Of a stretch of 64,000 nucleotides of DNA, positions 19,545 to 29,004 are shown piece after piece. Made by a program: the position numbers and the translations under genes. Each line of letters starts with the position of its first letter. Position 1 is the first letter of the stretch. Location of the stretch: positions 124,001-188,000 of the forward strand of contig NZ_FCOC02000002.1 of NCBI RefSeq assembly GCF_001544455.2, in the 5' to 3' direction. The notes beneath the pieces were generated by a model that saw only the letters and a program-made list of their open reading frames with translations, did not search any database and was not told where the DNA came from. This DNA is from Caballeronia sordidicola. GTDB lineage: Bacteria; Pseudomonadota; Gammaproteobacteria; Burkholderiales; Burkholderiaceae.

Positions 19545-20438
19545 TTATCCCTTCGTACGGCAGATGGGGTCGGGTATGTTGCGAGCATGCCCGTTGTTGT
19601 ATTTCGCGACGATGGTCTGGAACAGATTCGCGTCGACCTTCGAGAAGTACTGGACCGGATGCTTTTCGGTCGGCGAGGCAACGGCCGCGTAATTCATGCC
19701 GTCAAGCTGGCTCGGCGACGCTTTCACCTTCTTCACCCAGGCCGCGAACTCTTCGGGCGTGGTCGCAATAGCGCGGAATTTCATGTCCGAAAAACCTTGA
19801 CCGCTAAAGTTCGCGGACAACCCGGCATAGTCCCCGGCGTGGTCGGCAATCAGGTGCAGCTTGGTTTGCATGCCCGCCATTGCGTAGATCTGGCCACCCA
19901 ATTGCGGGATGAAAAACGAATTCATCACCGAATCCGACGTGATCTTGAAACTCACTGGCGTGCCGACGGGAAACTGGATCTGGTTGACCGTGGCAATACC
20001 AAGATCCGGGTAGATAAAGAGCCATTTCCAGTCGAGCGCGACAACTTCGACATTGATCGGCTTGACGTCCGACTGAATGGGCTTATACGGATCGAGCGCG
20101 TGCGTGCTTTTATAGGTCAGAATACCGAGATAAAGAATAATCATGGCAGGCACAAGCCACACCACGATCTCGATTTTTGTGGAGTGCGCCCACTTCGGCA
20201 AATACTCAGCCGATGTATTCGACTGCCTATATTTCCACGCGAATAAAAGCGTGAGGAAAATAACCGGCACGACCACGATCAACATGGCGTACGTGGACGT
20301 CAGAATAAGATTTTTCTCAGCCAGTCCGATACTGCCCTTTGGATCGAGAAGATCCATCTGGCCGCCGCAACCTGAGAGAAGGAGAGCAGGGAAAATTGCT
20401 AACCGCTTGCAAAACCCCGACCCGGATTTGTGTTTCAT
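19545..20438 (-). CDS. cyoA: Cytochrome bo3 ubiquinol oxidase subunit II
   Basis: 297-aa lipoprotein: signal peptide with lipobox LLLSGC (Cys about residue 24), two transmembrane helices, then a periplasmic cupredoxin domain. The CuA ligands of cytochrome c oxidases are absent (the equivalent region reads NSFFIPQLGGQIYAMAGMQT), which marks it as quinol-oxidase type. First gene of the operon. Its upstream leader contains a short inverted repeat. Confidence 0.95.
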   Translation of the reverse strand: MKHKSGSGFCKRLAIFPALLLSGCGGQMDLLDPKGSIGLAEKNLILTSTYAMLIVVVPVIFLTLLFAWKYRQSNTSAEYLPKWAHSTKIEIVVWLVPAMIILYLGILTYKSTHALDPYKPIQSDVKPINVEVVALDWKWLFIYPDLGIATVNQIQFPVGTPVSFKITSDSVMNSFFIPQLGGQIYAMAGMQTKLHLIADHAGDYAGLSANFSGQGFSDMKFRAIATTPEEFAAWVKKVKASPSQLDGMNYAAVASPTEKHPVQYFSKVDANLFQTIVAKYNNGHARNIPDPICRTKG

Positions 20439-20476
20439 ACCTTGCCCAATTTAAACGTTTTTGAGATATTACGTTT

Positions 20477-20493
20477 AGACCTTTTATCGGTCT
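20477..20493. promoter_or_regulatory. Inverted repeat in cyo leader
   Basis: AGACC-ttttatc-GGTCT lies 39-55 bases upstream of the cyoA start in an AT-rich region. It could be an operator or a 5'-leader hairpin; no FNR or ArcA consensus was recognised. Confidence 0.25.
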
Positions 20494-20646
20494 CGGGAGA
20501 AGGTTATCGCGATTTCAAGAGCTTGCTTAATCGAAATTTCTCGAAAAATTTTTTGTTTTTATTTGATGCGTCTTGTTGCCGCAGATAGTTGTTAACTACA
20601 TGACACCTTTCATCGTTACTGAGAATAAAAAGCAGGTTTTATAGAA

Positions 20647-20675
20647 TAAAAGGCCTGCACTTCGCAGGCCTTTTA
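20647..20675. terminator. Bidirectional terminator after DUF1996 gene
   Basis: TAAAAGGCCTGC-acttc-GCAGGCCTTTTA, a 12-bp perfect stem whose arms carry A and T runs, 16 bases beyond the DUF1996 stop on the minus strand and upstream of the cyo promoter region. Confidence 0.88.
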
Positions 20676-20690
20676 TTAATCAAAAGATAA

Positions 20691-22079
20691 TTACTTCAAA
20701 TATAACCCCGGTGCCCAGATACCCTGACGCGACGAGAATTGAAAGGTCTTTGACGTCGAATTGCGGATGCAGACGGCAATCTGCTTTGCGCCCGCCTGTT
20801 TTTGCGACGCTATGTAGGCGCTGATATCGTTGTTGCGCACTTGCTGGACGTTATCGGCGTAGATCTTCCCGATGTAATCGCTCGTACTGCATGCAGAGGC
20901 GTTTGGCGGGTTTGATGCATCGTCCCAATTCGGGGTTGCGCTATAGATCCAGAGGGAAACCGCGGTCGAATCGGTTACGTTTCCACCCAGGGTCTGGAGA
21001 TAAGAGCCGACGTACGGATAGTCATCCAAGTTTTCCGGCATGGGAAATTTCATGAAGATAAGGTCGCCAGGTGCCGAAACCAAAGTCGTACTGGCCGGGC
21101 TAATGGCGCCATTAACATCCATTTGCACGTTCGCAGCAGTCGCTGAATAATAGACTGGAATACTTTTGTCACAGGTTGCGCCTGGAAGACCGCCGGACGT
21201 TCCTCCTTTGTTCATGCATGTGTCCACTAGGTATTGCATGGTCTCCACGTGCCATGCGTTCACAAAATCTCCATGTGCGGTGTACATGCTTCCCCATTGC
21301 GGAACCCATTGACCGTTTTGCAATATCGGATCAAGCGAAAGCTGCGCGGTGGACAGGTCCGGATCACTGCCGAGGTCATACGCAATGTTCATCTGCAGTT
21401 CTGGAATCTTCACCGGATACCCGGCTGGGCAGGTGCCGTCGCTGTTCCTATACGCTACATTAAGCGCGCCGTTTGCCGCGCGCATAAGGCTTTGCATCTT
21501 CTGAGCCTGATTTGCTCCCAGAGCGGGTACCAAGGTTTTCCCGTCCCAGCAGTCCGGAAAATGCACGGAGATATTGAATTGCGAAGTGGTGGCGCCGCTG
21601 GCGGGTGGACAGCGCTGCGGCATGGTTGTCGTGTAGTTGCCGCTGCCGGCGCACAGAAAGTTGATATGTGGATTCGGCACCGTACCCATGTGATCGCCTG
21701 CCAGCATTTCCAGTCCTGCTGGAATGGGTTGGACAGGGAAAGCGGCGACCGGCTGGTCATTCTTGTAGTACGTCTTTTGGTACATGGGCGCGATAATACC
21801 CGACGCACGTTTCAACTGCGGCGCCCAATATGCCGAGCGATCTGCGGCTGTGTCGCATGTAATGACCTTGTTGCTGTTTAATGAATCGTAAGTGCTGTAG
21901 GCGTCAGTATTTGAATTTCCGAAAAAATCATGCATCATGGCTTGCCCCGGCTTGCCGGGATGCACAATGGAATCGTCTGGCAGAGTATGTGAGTAAGCAC
22001 ACTGTGCGTTGAACTGATTAGCGTGAGCAACTCCGGCTATAAACATCAGCATTATCCAAATAGCGGTCTTTAATCTCAT
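20691..22079 (-). CDS. Secreted DUF1996 domain protein
   Basis: 462-aa exported protein of unknown function. A signal peptide (MRLKTAIWIMLMFIAGVAHA) is followed by a DUF1996-like body: MMHDFFGNSNTD, QPIPAGLEMLAGD, FLCAGSG, FPDCWDGKTL, and the C-terminal CIRNSTSKTFQFSSRQG. Several cysteines suggest disulfides in the periplasm or outside the cell. The ATG at 22079 has AGGAG six bases upstream; the longer frame is rejected. DUF1996 is mostly known from fungi and actinomycetes and has no established activity. Base composition is lower in GC than its neighbours and both flanks are AT-rich, hinting at transfer (inference). Confidence 0.8.
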   Translation of the reverse strand: MRLKTAIWIMLMFIAGVAHANQFNAQCAYSHTLPDDSIVHPGKPGQAMMHDFFGNSNTDAYSTYDSLNSNKVITCDTAADRSAYWAPQLKRASGIIAPMYQKTYYKNDQPVAAFPVQPIPAGLEMLAGDHMGTVPNPHINFLCAGSGNYTTTMPQRCPPASGATTSQFNISVHFPDCWDGKTLVPALGANQAQKMQSLMRAANGALNVAYRNSDGTCPAGYPVKIPELQMNIAYDLGSDPDLSTAQLSLDPILQNGQWVPQWGSMYTAHGDFVNAWHVETMQYLVDTCMNKGGTSGGLPGATCDKSIPVYYSATAANVQMDVNGAISPASTTLVSAPGDLIFMKFPMPENLDDYPYVGSYLQTLGGNVTDSTAVSLWIYSATPNWDDASNPPNASACSTSDYIGKIYADNVQQVRNNDISAYIASQKQAGAKQIAVCIRNSTSKTFQFSSRQGIWAPGLYLK

Positions 22080-22418
22080 GAACGACTCCTGACAGGAATT
22101 GGAACGCAAATCGAATCGTGTTTTATTGATTTATCGATCAGGTAAACTGATTTTTTCTCAATCTGAATCACCAGCAGGGTTTCTATTTTTTTTGATTTAT
22201 GAAAAGCAGCGTGCCAACTTTTTTAAATAATCCGCTGCAAAACTGGCTTTGTGGCTGAAATATAATAGACCCGGATCATGGCTTTCGCCATGCCGGGTCT
22301 GAAAGTAATCCGAGGGAAAATGAAACGTGCGCACTGACTGTGCGCACGGATTTGCATATTCGGCGATTAATACACGATTAATACGCCTAGGTATCAATCG
22401 CCGGACATTCCAATGACA
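22080..22418. other. AT-rich intergenic region between nagE and DUF1996 gene
   Basis: About 340 bases with no gene. It contains one strong hairpin (listed separately) and an AT-rich stretch with runs of T that probably holds the DUF1996 promoter, although no clean -35/-10 pair was found. Confidence 0.4.
22267..22300 (-). terminator. Probable terminator of the nag operon
   Basis: Outer stem AGACCCGG/CCGGGTCT (8 bp) and inner stem CATGGC-tttc-GCCATG (6 bp). On the minus strand it is followed by ATTATATTT, an imperfect U-rich tail, about 120 bases past the nagE stop. Confidence 0.6.
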
Positions 22419-24188
22419 TCACGCCGGCAGCGGCGAAGCTCCATTGCCAGGAGAAAGACGCTTTGCCAGCGTGGCGGCGTAACGCGGAGCCGCGTTACCT
22501 ACAACAATGTGAAACGTATCGGCGGAAACCCATGCCACGTCGAGCGCCGACAAGCGTTGACGATCAACCGACGACGGATCGCGCACGACCACACGCAAAC
22601 GCGTGGTAGCCACAGCGTCGAGCGAAGCGACGTTCGTCGCGCCGCCGAACACCGCGAGCCAGCGCACGGGGTCCGGATCGAGCGGGCCTTGTTCGCCGAC
22701 AGGAACTGCCGCCACCGGAACAGCCGCAGCGGGTGTGGACGAGGCCGGCGTCGCGCCGCGTGTCGATGAACGCTCGAGTTCGGTACGAATTTCATCGGAG
22801 ATGAGATCGGCTTCCGGTCCAATGATCACCTGCACGTTCGTCGCGCCGCGCTTCAACACGCCGCGTGCGCCAATCGCCTTCAATTGCGGCTCCGAGACCT
22901 TCTCCGCATCCACCACGGAAAGACGCAGACGGGTCGTGCAGGCATCGACGAGCGTCAGGTTCGACGCGCCGCCCAAGGCTGCGATGTAACGCACGGCGCG
23001 CGGCACGCTTGCGCCAGCAGTCGGCGAAACGAAGCCCGTGTTATCGAACGATTCCACTTCGGCGTCGGTCGTTGCGGGCTCGCGACCCGGCGTCGCCATG
23101 TTGAACTTGCGGATGAAGAAGCGGAAGAGGCCGTAATAGACCAGGCCGTAGACCAGGCCGATTGGAATGGCCAACCAGCCGCGCTGCGAAAGACCGTAGT
23201 TCAGCACATAGTCGATTGCGCCAGCCGAGAACGTGAAGCCAAGGTGAATGCCCAAGGCCGAGCAGATTGCGAGCGACAAACCCGTGAGCACGGCGTGGAT
23301 GGCATACAGCACCGGCGCGAGGAACATGAAGCTGTACTCGATCGGCTCGGTCACGCCCGTCAGGAATGCGGTGAGCGCCATGGAGAACAGCAAGCCGCCC
23401 ACAACGGCGCGACGTTCCTTCGGCGCCTCATGGAACATGGCGAGACACGCTGCCGGCAGGCCGAACATCATGATCGGGAAGAAGCCCGTCATGAAGCCGC
23501 CAGCGGTTTTATCGCCGGCGAAGAAGCGATGCAGATCGCCCGTCACCGCTGCGCCGCCGCCCGTTGGCGTGTACGAGCCGAACACGAACCACGCAAGCGA
23601 GTTGATGATGTGGTGCAGGCCCGTTACCAGCAGGATCCGGTTCAGCACGCCGAACACGAACACGCCAATAGCGCCCGCACCCGTCAGCCAGCCGCCGGCT
23701 GCATCGATAGCCGCCTGAATGGGCGTCCAGATATAGCCAAAGACAATGCCGAGCACGAGACACGCCACCCCCGTGACAATCGGCACGAAGCGTTTCCCTC
23801 CGAAGAACGCGAGGTACTCAGGCAGCTTGATGTCCTTGTACCGGTTGTAGAGATACCCGGCCACGCAACCCGCAACGATCCCCGACAGCACGCCCATATT
23901 GAGCTTGTCGTTGATGTCCTTCATCACCGCGATTTCGATCAGGTAACCGATCGCGCCAGCCAGGCCGGCCGTACCGTTGTTGTCCTTCGCGAAACCCACT
24001 GCCACGCCAATGGCGAACAAGAGCGGCAGGTTGGTGAAGATGGTGTCGCCTGCATCGGCGATCATCTTGATGTTGAAGACATCCGGCTGACCAAGGCGCA
24101 ATAGCAGCCCGGCCACCGGAAGCACCGCAATCGGCAGCATCAGCGCGCGGCCGAGTCGCTGCATTTTTGCAAACGGGTTGGCGTCCAT
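22419..24188 (-). CDS. nagE: N-acetylglucosamine PTS permease EIICB(B)
   Basis: Membrane transporter that imports and phosphorylates N-acetylglucosamine. Residues 1 to about 375 are the glucose-family EIIC domain (MQRLGRALMLPIAVLPVAGL, FTGVTEPIEYSFMF-like region). Two EIIB domains follow. The first, around 390-465, has the phosphorylation motif VDACTTRLRLSV. The second, around 510-585, reads LDAVATTRLRVVV and lacks the cysteine. The ATG at 24188 is preferred over a TTG at 24200 because GGAG lies six bases upstream. No EIIA is attached; NagF supplies it. The operon ends at a hairpin downstream. Confidence 0.93.
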   Translation of the reverse strand: MDANPFAKMQRLGRALMLPIAVLPVAGLLLRLGQPDVFNIKMIADAGDTIFTNLPLLFAIGVAVGFAKDNNGTAGLAGAIGYLIEIAVMKDINDKLNMGVLSGIVAGCVAGYLYNRYKDIKLPEYLAFFGGKRFVPIVTGVACLVLGIVFGYIWTPIQAAIDAAGGWLTGAGAIGVFVFGVLNRILLVTGLHHIINSLAWFVFGSYTPTGGGAAVTGDLHRFFAGDKTAGGFMTGFFPIMMFGLPAACLAMFHEAPKERRAVVGGLLFSMALTAFLTGVTEPIEYSFMFLAPVLYAIHAVLTGLSLAICSALGIHLGFTFSAGAIDYVLNYGLSQRGWLAIPIGLVYGLVYYGLFRFFIRKFNMATPGREPATTDAEVESFDNTGFVSPTAGASVPRAVRYIAALGGASNLTLVDACTTRLRLSVVDAEKVSEPQLKAIGARGVLKRGATNVQVIIGPEADLISDEIRTELERSSTRGATPASSTPAAAVPVAAVPVGEQGPLDPDPVRWLAVFGGATNVASLDAVATTRLRVVVRDPSSVDRQRLSALDVAWVSADTFHIVVGNAAPRYAATLAKRLSPGNGASPLPA

Positions 24189-24294
24189 CGAATTCTCCAA
24201 AGAAAAGTGTCTTGTCGTTGATCGTGAGGTGAAACGTGGTGTCGATCGATTCTTTTTACTAATGAACGCGAAGGCTGGCCGCCGGAAGGACGTG

Positions 24295-26886
24295 TTAGTC
24301 CAGCGGCCAGATTTCGCGGCTTGCTGCTCTTACTGCCTGTGCCGATTCGAGCGCCAATGCATCGAGCGCGCGTTGACGGCACAGTGGGTAATCGAGTTTG
24401 CGCACGAGCGCCTTGATGCCGGGGACCGAAACCGGATCCACCGATAATTCCGTCACGCCGAGGCCCACGAGCAACGGCACCGCGACCGGGTCGCCGCCGA
24501 GCGCGCCGCACACGCCGACCCACTTGCCGTGCTTCGCCGCGCCGTCCGTCGCCGCCTTGATGAGGCGCAGGACCGCAGGATGCAGGCCGTCGGCCTGAGC
24601 CGCGAGATCTGCCTGGCAGCGGTCCATGGCGAGCGTGTATTGCGTCAGGTCGTTCGTGCCGATGGACAGGAAATCCGCGTGCTGCGCAAGCTGATCGGCC
24701 AAGAGCGCCGCCGATGGCACTTCGATCATCACGCCGACCTGAATGGGATCGGTACGGCCGATCTCGGCGGCGAGTTCATCGATACGCTTTCTCAAGCGCA
24801 CGAGCTCGCCCGAGTCGGTCACCATGGGCAACAGGATGCGCACCGTGCCGAACGGTTTCACGGCGAGCAGACCACGCAACTGGTCGTCGAGCAGATCGGG
24901 GCGCACCTGCGCGAGGCGGATGCCGCGCAAGCCCAGCGCCGGGTTGGTTTCCGGCGGCAACGTCAGGTAATCGACTTCCTTGTCGGCGCCCACGTCGAGC
25001 GTGCGGATGATGGCCGTGCGTCCGCTTAGCGCGCCGACAATCGATTGATAGCTTTCCTCATGTTCGGCCGCGCTCGGCGCCGACTGACGATGAATGAACA
25101 AGAGTTCTGTACGCAGCAGGCCGACGGCATCGGCGCCATTTTCAACGGCGATCTTCGCGTCGTCGATGGTCGCAATGTTCGCCGCGACTTCAATGGTCCG
25201 GCCGTCGCTCGTGGCGGCCGCTTCCTGCGACGTCTGCCGGTTCACCTCGCGCACGCCCGCCAGGCGCTGGCGCTCGAGGCGCGCGCGTTCCACATCGAGT
25301 GCGGTTGGCGCGTATTCCAGACGGCCCGCCGATGCGTCGACCACGACTTGCGTGCCATCGGGGATTGCGTGCAATGCATCGCCCACGGCAACCAGCGCCG
25401 GAATGCCGATCTGCCGCGCGATGATCGCCGCGTGCGAGGTCGCGCCGCCTCGCGCCATGACGAGCGCCGTCACGCGCGTTCGATCCAGCGACGAAAGGTC
25501 CGACGGCGTGAACTCGTCGGCGGCGAGAACGGCTTCGTCGGGCAACTGGCGCGCGGCCGTGTTCGTGAGTCCAAGTGCGCGCAACACGCGTTTTTCGATA
25601 TCGCGCAGATCCGCGGCGCGCTCCGCCAGCAACGCATCTTCAACGTTCGACAACAGCACGATCTGCGCGCGGATTGCTTCGCGCCATGCAAACCCGGCGC
25701 TCTTGCCGAGGCTGATCAGGTCGCGGGCTGCGTCGAGCAGCGTTGGGTCTTCAAGCAGCACGCGATGCACCGCGAAAATACCCGCCTCGCCCACCGCGCC
25801 GCGCTGCGAAGCGGTGCGCACGGTCTCGCCAAGTTCTGCGTCGATGGCGGCAATTGCCTTGTCCAGCAGCCGGCTTTCCGCCGCCGATGTGCCCGTTGCC
25901 TGTTCGGGCGGCGTGATGTCGTTGTCGTCCCAGCGGACCAGCTTGCCAACCGCAATCCCCGCCGATGCACATACGCCCGCAAGCGTATTCGGATCGAGCG
26001 GCGTTCCTGTGTCGCGCGCAACGGCAACCGGCGCTGGCGAACGCGTGCGCGCCGGCTTCTCTTCCACTTCGCCGTGCGCTTCGCGCAGCAACTCCGCCGC
26101 GACCGCTTCCACCGCAGCGGCAGCTTGAGCGCCCACGCCAAGCAACTCGACAGTCGCGCCTTCTCCCGCGCCGAGCCCGAGCAAGCCGACCACGCTTTCT
26201 ATGGGCGCCTTGCGGCCATTGAAACGCACTTCGACCTTGGCGTCGAAACCGCGCGCCGCTTCGCGGGCGCGCGCGGCCGGCCGCGCATGCAAGCCGCCCG
26301 ACTGGCCGAGCGTGACGCTGCGGCGCGCTTCTTCTGTGACGTTCGACGTGCTGCGCGCTGCGTCGGCTTTTACGCCATCCTTGCCGCGCAACACCAGCAA
26401 CTGGCTTTCGCCCGCCCGCAACATGCCGCGCCCGGCGCGGCTGACCACCTCGAACGCATCGCTATTTGCCACGGCAATCACCGAGACGAGACTTGGCGCA
26501 TGCTGCGCAACGTAGTCGGCATCGAACTCGATCAGTACGTCGCCTGCGCGCACGCTCGCGCCTTGCTCGACCTTCGGCGTAAAACCTTTACCCGCCAGTT
26601 CCACCGTATCGATACCGATGTGCACCAGGATTTCCGCGCCCTGCGTGGTGCGCAACGTCACTGCGTGGTGCGTGCGCGCGAGGTGCGTGATGACGCCGTC
26701 GCACGGCGCGACCATCACGCCCGCGAGCGGATCGATGCCAATGCCGTCGCCGAACATGCCGTCGGCGAATACGGGATCCGGCACCTCAACGAGTGGCACC
26801 ATTGGCCCGGTAAGCGGCGCGAGCAATACAAAATCGCTCTGGTTTTCAGGGGAATGATTCAACAGGGACTCCTCGGCACGACGCAT
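24295..26886 (-). CDS. nagF: Multiphosphoryl PTS protein EIIA-HPr-EI
   Basis: 863-aa cytosolic fusion passing phosphate from PEP to NagE. The N-terminal EIIA-Glc type domain has the active histidine in EILVHIGIDTVEL (about residue 93). The HPr domain has GGLHARPAARAREAA (about residue 200). Enzyme I has the phospho-His segment GGATSHAAIIARQ and the PEP site FLSIGTNDLTQYTLAMDR. The start is uncertain: ATG 26886 has only GAGA upstream, whereas an in-frame TTG at 26862 has GAGGAG at ideal spacing. The general EI and HPr are encoded separately in this window, so this route is dedicated to amino-sugar uptake. Confidence 0.93.
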   Translation of the reverse strand: MRRAEESLLNHSPENQSDFVLLAPLTGPMVPLVEVPDPVFADGMFGDGIGIDPLAGVMVAPCDGVITHLARTHHAVTLRTTQGAEILVHIGIDTVELAGKGFTPKVEQGASVRAGDVLIEFDADYVAQHAPSLVSVIAVANSDAFEVVSRAGRGMLRAGESQLLVLRGKDGVKADAARSTSNVTEEARRSVTLGQSGGLHARPAARAREAARGFDAKVEVRFNGRKAPIESVVGLLGLGAGEGATVELLGVGAQAAAAVEAVAAELLREAHGEVEEKPARTRSPAPVAVARDTGTPLDPNTLAGVCASAGIAVGKLVRWDDNDITPPEQATGTSAAESRLLDKAIAAIDAELGETVRTASQRGAVGEAGIFAVHRVLLEDPTLLDAARDLISLGKSAGFAWREAIRAQIVLLSNVEDALLAERAADLRDIEKRVLRALGLTNTAARQLPDEAVLAADEFTPSDLSSLDRTRVTALVMARGGATSHAAIIARQIGIPALVAVGDALHAIPDGTQVVVDASAGRLEYAPTALDVERARLERQRLAGVREVNRQTSQEAAATSDGRTIEVAANIATIDDAKIAVENGADAVGLLRTELLFIHRQSAPSAAEHEESYQSIVGALSGRTAIIRTLDVGADKEVDYLTLPPETNPALGLRGIRLAQVRPDLLDDQLRGLLAVKPFGTVRILLPMVTDSGELVRLRKRIDELAAEIGRTDPIQVGVMIEVPSAALLADQLAQHADFLSIGTNDLTQYTLAMDRCQADLAAQADGLHPAVLRLIKAATDGAAKHGKWVGVCGALGGDPVAVPLLVGLGVTELSVDPVSVPGIKALVRKLDYPLCRQRALDALALESAQAVRAASREIWPLD

Positions 26887-26900
26887 CGGATTTCTCTCGA

Positions 26901-27908
26901 TTAACGGGTTTCGGTGACTTTGGCCAGATGGCGCGGCGCGTCGGGATTGCGCCCGCGCGCGGCAGCCAGGCCTTCGGCCATCACATAAAAAGACAGGATC
27001 GCCGCGATGGGATCGAGCGCGAAATGTGCGGTCTCGACGAGCGGCAAGGTGGCTTCGGGAATATCGGCGGGCGCGGCGAGCAGCACGCGTGCGCCGCGGG
27101 CGCGCATGTCGCGGGCAAGCTGGATCAAGCCAGCCTGCTCCGGTCCGCGCGGCGCGAATACGAGCAGCGGATAGTTTTCGCCGATGAGCTCCATCGGGCC
27201 ATGCCGTACTTCTGCGCTGGAGAACGCTTCGGCTTGAATGCCCGATGTTTCCTTCAGCTTGAGCGCGGCTTCCTGAGCGATCGCAAGACCCAGCCCACGA
27301 CCGATCACGAACATGCTCTCGACGTCCCTGAGCTCGCTGACGGCATGAGACCAGTCGAGCTTGCCGGCGGCGCGCAAGGCGTCGGGCAACGACTTGAGCG
27401 CGTTGAGCAACTCGGCATCTTTCTGCACATGCGCAATGACAATGGCCGACAGCGACAACATCGCGATATAGCTCTTGGTCGCCGCCACCGACAACTCCGG
27501 CCCGGCCAGCAGCGGCAGATTCCACTCGCATGCTTCGGCGAGCGGCGAGCCGGGCGCATTCACGGCGGCCACGGTCAGTGCGCCGGCGTCGCGCAAAGCC
27601 TGCATGGTGCCAATCAGATCCGGGCTCTTGCCCGACTGCGAGAACGCCACGGCCAGTTGGCCCTTCACACGCAAAGGCGCTTGCTGCAGGGTTGCGACCG
27701 ACATGGGCAACGAGGCGACCGGCACGCCAATGCGGCTCATGGTCAGGCCTGCGAAGTAACTGGCCGCGTGGTCCGAGGAACCGCGCGCCACCGTCAGCGC
27801 AACGTGCCGCGGCTCTTCGGCGAGCCGCGCGGCGAGCGCTTCTATGTGGGATGTATCGGCAAGCTGGGCAACCACCACGTCGGCGGATGCCAGCGCTTCA
27901 TCAAGCAT
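26901..27908 (-). CDS. nagB-II: SIS-domain glucosamine-6-phosphate deaminase (NagB-II type)
   Basis: About 335 aa, two SIS domains resembling the isomerase half of GlmS without its glutaminase domain. Sugar-phosphate loops VARGSSDHAASY and FSQSGKSPDL lie in the first domain; VIGRGLGLAIAQEAALKLKE and SAEVRHGP in the second. In nag operons such proteins deaminate glucosamine-6-phosphate to fructose-6-phosphate. ATG 27908 overlaps the nagA stop by 8 bases; an upstream GTG at 27926 is less likely by homology. It fills the step between NagA and glycolysis. Confidence 0.88.
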   Translation of the reverse strand: MLDEALASADVVVAQLADTSHIEALAARLAEEPRHVALTVARGSSDHAASYFAGLTMSRIGVPVASLPMSVATLQQAPLRVKGQLAVAFSQSGKSPDLIGTMQALRDAGALTVAAVNAPGSPLAEACEWNLPLLAGPELSVAATKSYIAMLSLSAIVIAHVQKDAELLNALKSLPDALRAAGKLDWSHAVSELRDVESMFVIGRGLGLAIAQEAALKLKETSGIQAEAFSSAEVRHGPMELIGENYPLLVFAPRGPEQAGLIQLARDMRARGARVLLAAPADIPEATLPLVETAHFALDPIAAILSFYVMAEGLAAARGRNPDAPRHLAKVTETR

Positions 27909-29004
27909 ATTCGACAATTGATTCACCTTCTACATAAGTTGCTGTCAACGCCAGTTCACGGTCGAACACGACGAGGTCCGCCCACGCGCCACGCGCAATC
28001 CGGCCCCGGTCCTCGAGCCCGAGATAGTCGGCGGCGTAGCGTGACAGGCGATTGGAAACGTCTTCCATTGGCAAGCCGATGGAAACAAGATTGCGCAGCG
28101 CCTGATCCATCGTCAGCGTGCTGCCCGCGAGCGTGCCGTCGGCGAGACGCACGCCGCCCATGCACTTGGTCACGTGCTGGCTGCCCAGGCGATATTCGCC
28201 ATCGGGCATGCCGGATGCCGACGTGCTGTCCGTGACGACGTACAAGCGCGGAATGGCGCGCAGCGCGGCGCGAATTGCGCCGGGATGCACATGGAGAAGA
28301 TCGGGAATGAGTTCGGCGTACTCGGCATGTGCGAGCGCGGCGCCCACCATGCCGGGATCGCGATGATGCAACGGCGACATGGCGTTGAACAAATGCGTGA
28401 AACCACGCGCGCCGTGTTTGAGAGCATTGACCGCGTCGTCGTATGTGCCGAGCGAATGGCCCAGTTGCACCCGTACGCCGCGCGCCGCCATTTCCTGGAT
28501 CACTTCAATGTGGCCGGAGATTTCCGGGGCAATGGTCACCACGCGGATAGGCGCGAGCGAAAGATACTTCAACACTTCGTCGCGCACGGCGACTGCGGCT
28601 GCATCGGGCTGCGCGCCGAGCTTTCCGGGATTGATGTACGGGCCCTCAAGGTGCACGCCCAGAACGCGCGCGCCACCGGGCGCCCGGCGAATGGCCTGTT
28701 CACCCAGGCCGGCAACCACCGCCATCAATTCGTCGCGGGGTGCGGTCATGGTGGTGGCGAGCATGCTGGTCGTGCCGTGTTTCGCGTGTTCGCGCGCAAC
28801 GGTAGCCGCGGCGTCGCCGCCTTCCATGATGTCGGCGCCCCCACCGCCATGCACGTGACAGTCGATAAAACCCGGCAGGATGTACGGAGCGTCATTCGTC
28901 CTCGGGTCCACGCGCGCTCCTTCAAGCGCCGTCACCCGGCCGTTCTCGAACGCGATCGAGCCGTGTATCCAGCCGTCGGTCGTCAGGATGTTTCCTTTCA
29001 GCAT
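27901..29004 (-). CDS. nagA: N-acetylglucosamine-6-phosphate deacetylase
   Basis: 367-aa amidohydrolase that removes acetate from GlcNAc-6-phosphate. Metal-binding FIDCHVHGGGG near residue 55, HLEGPYINP, LGHSLGTYDDA and HLFNAMSPLHHRDPG are intact. The ATG at 29004 follows GAGAGA; the longer ORF upstream is not conserved-looking. First gene of nagA-nagB-nagF-nagE, so the operon promoter should lie in the 666-base region upstream. Confidence 0.95.
   Translation of the reverse strand: MLKGNILTTDGWIHGSIAFENGRVTALEGARVDPRTNDAPYILPGFIDCHVHGGGGADIMEGGDAAATVAREHAKHGTTSMLATTMTAPRDELMAVVAGLGEQAIRRAPGGARVLGVHLEGPYINPGKLGAQPDAAAVAVRDEVLKYLSLAPIRVVTIAPEISGHIEVIQEMAARGVRVQLGHSLGTYDDAVNALKHGARGFTHLFNAMSPLHHRDPGMVGAALAHAEYAELIPDLLHVHPGAIRAALRAIPRLYVVTDSTSASGMPDGEYRLGSQHVTKCMGGVRLADGTLAGSTLTMDQALRNLVSIGLPMEDVSNRLSRYAADYLGLEDRGRIARGAWADLVVFDRELALTATYVEGESIVEYA

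Noticed and set aside
25045..26904. 619-codon open frame antisense to nagF
   Set aside because: Arg-rich shadow of the multi-domain PTS protein with no recognisable family.
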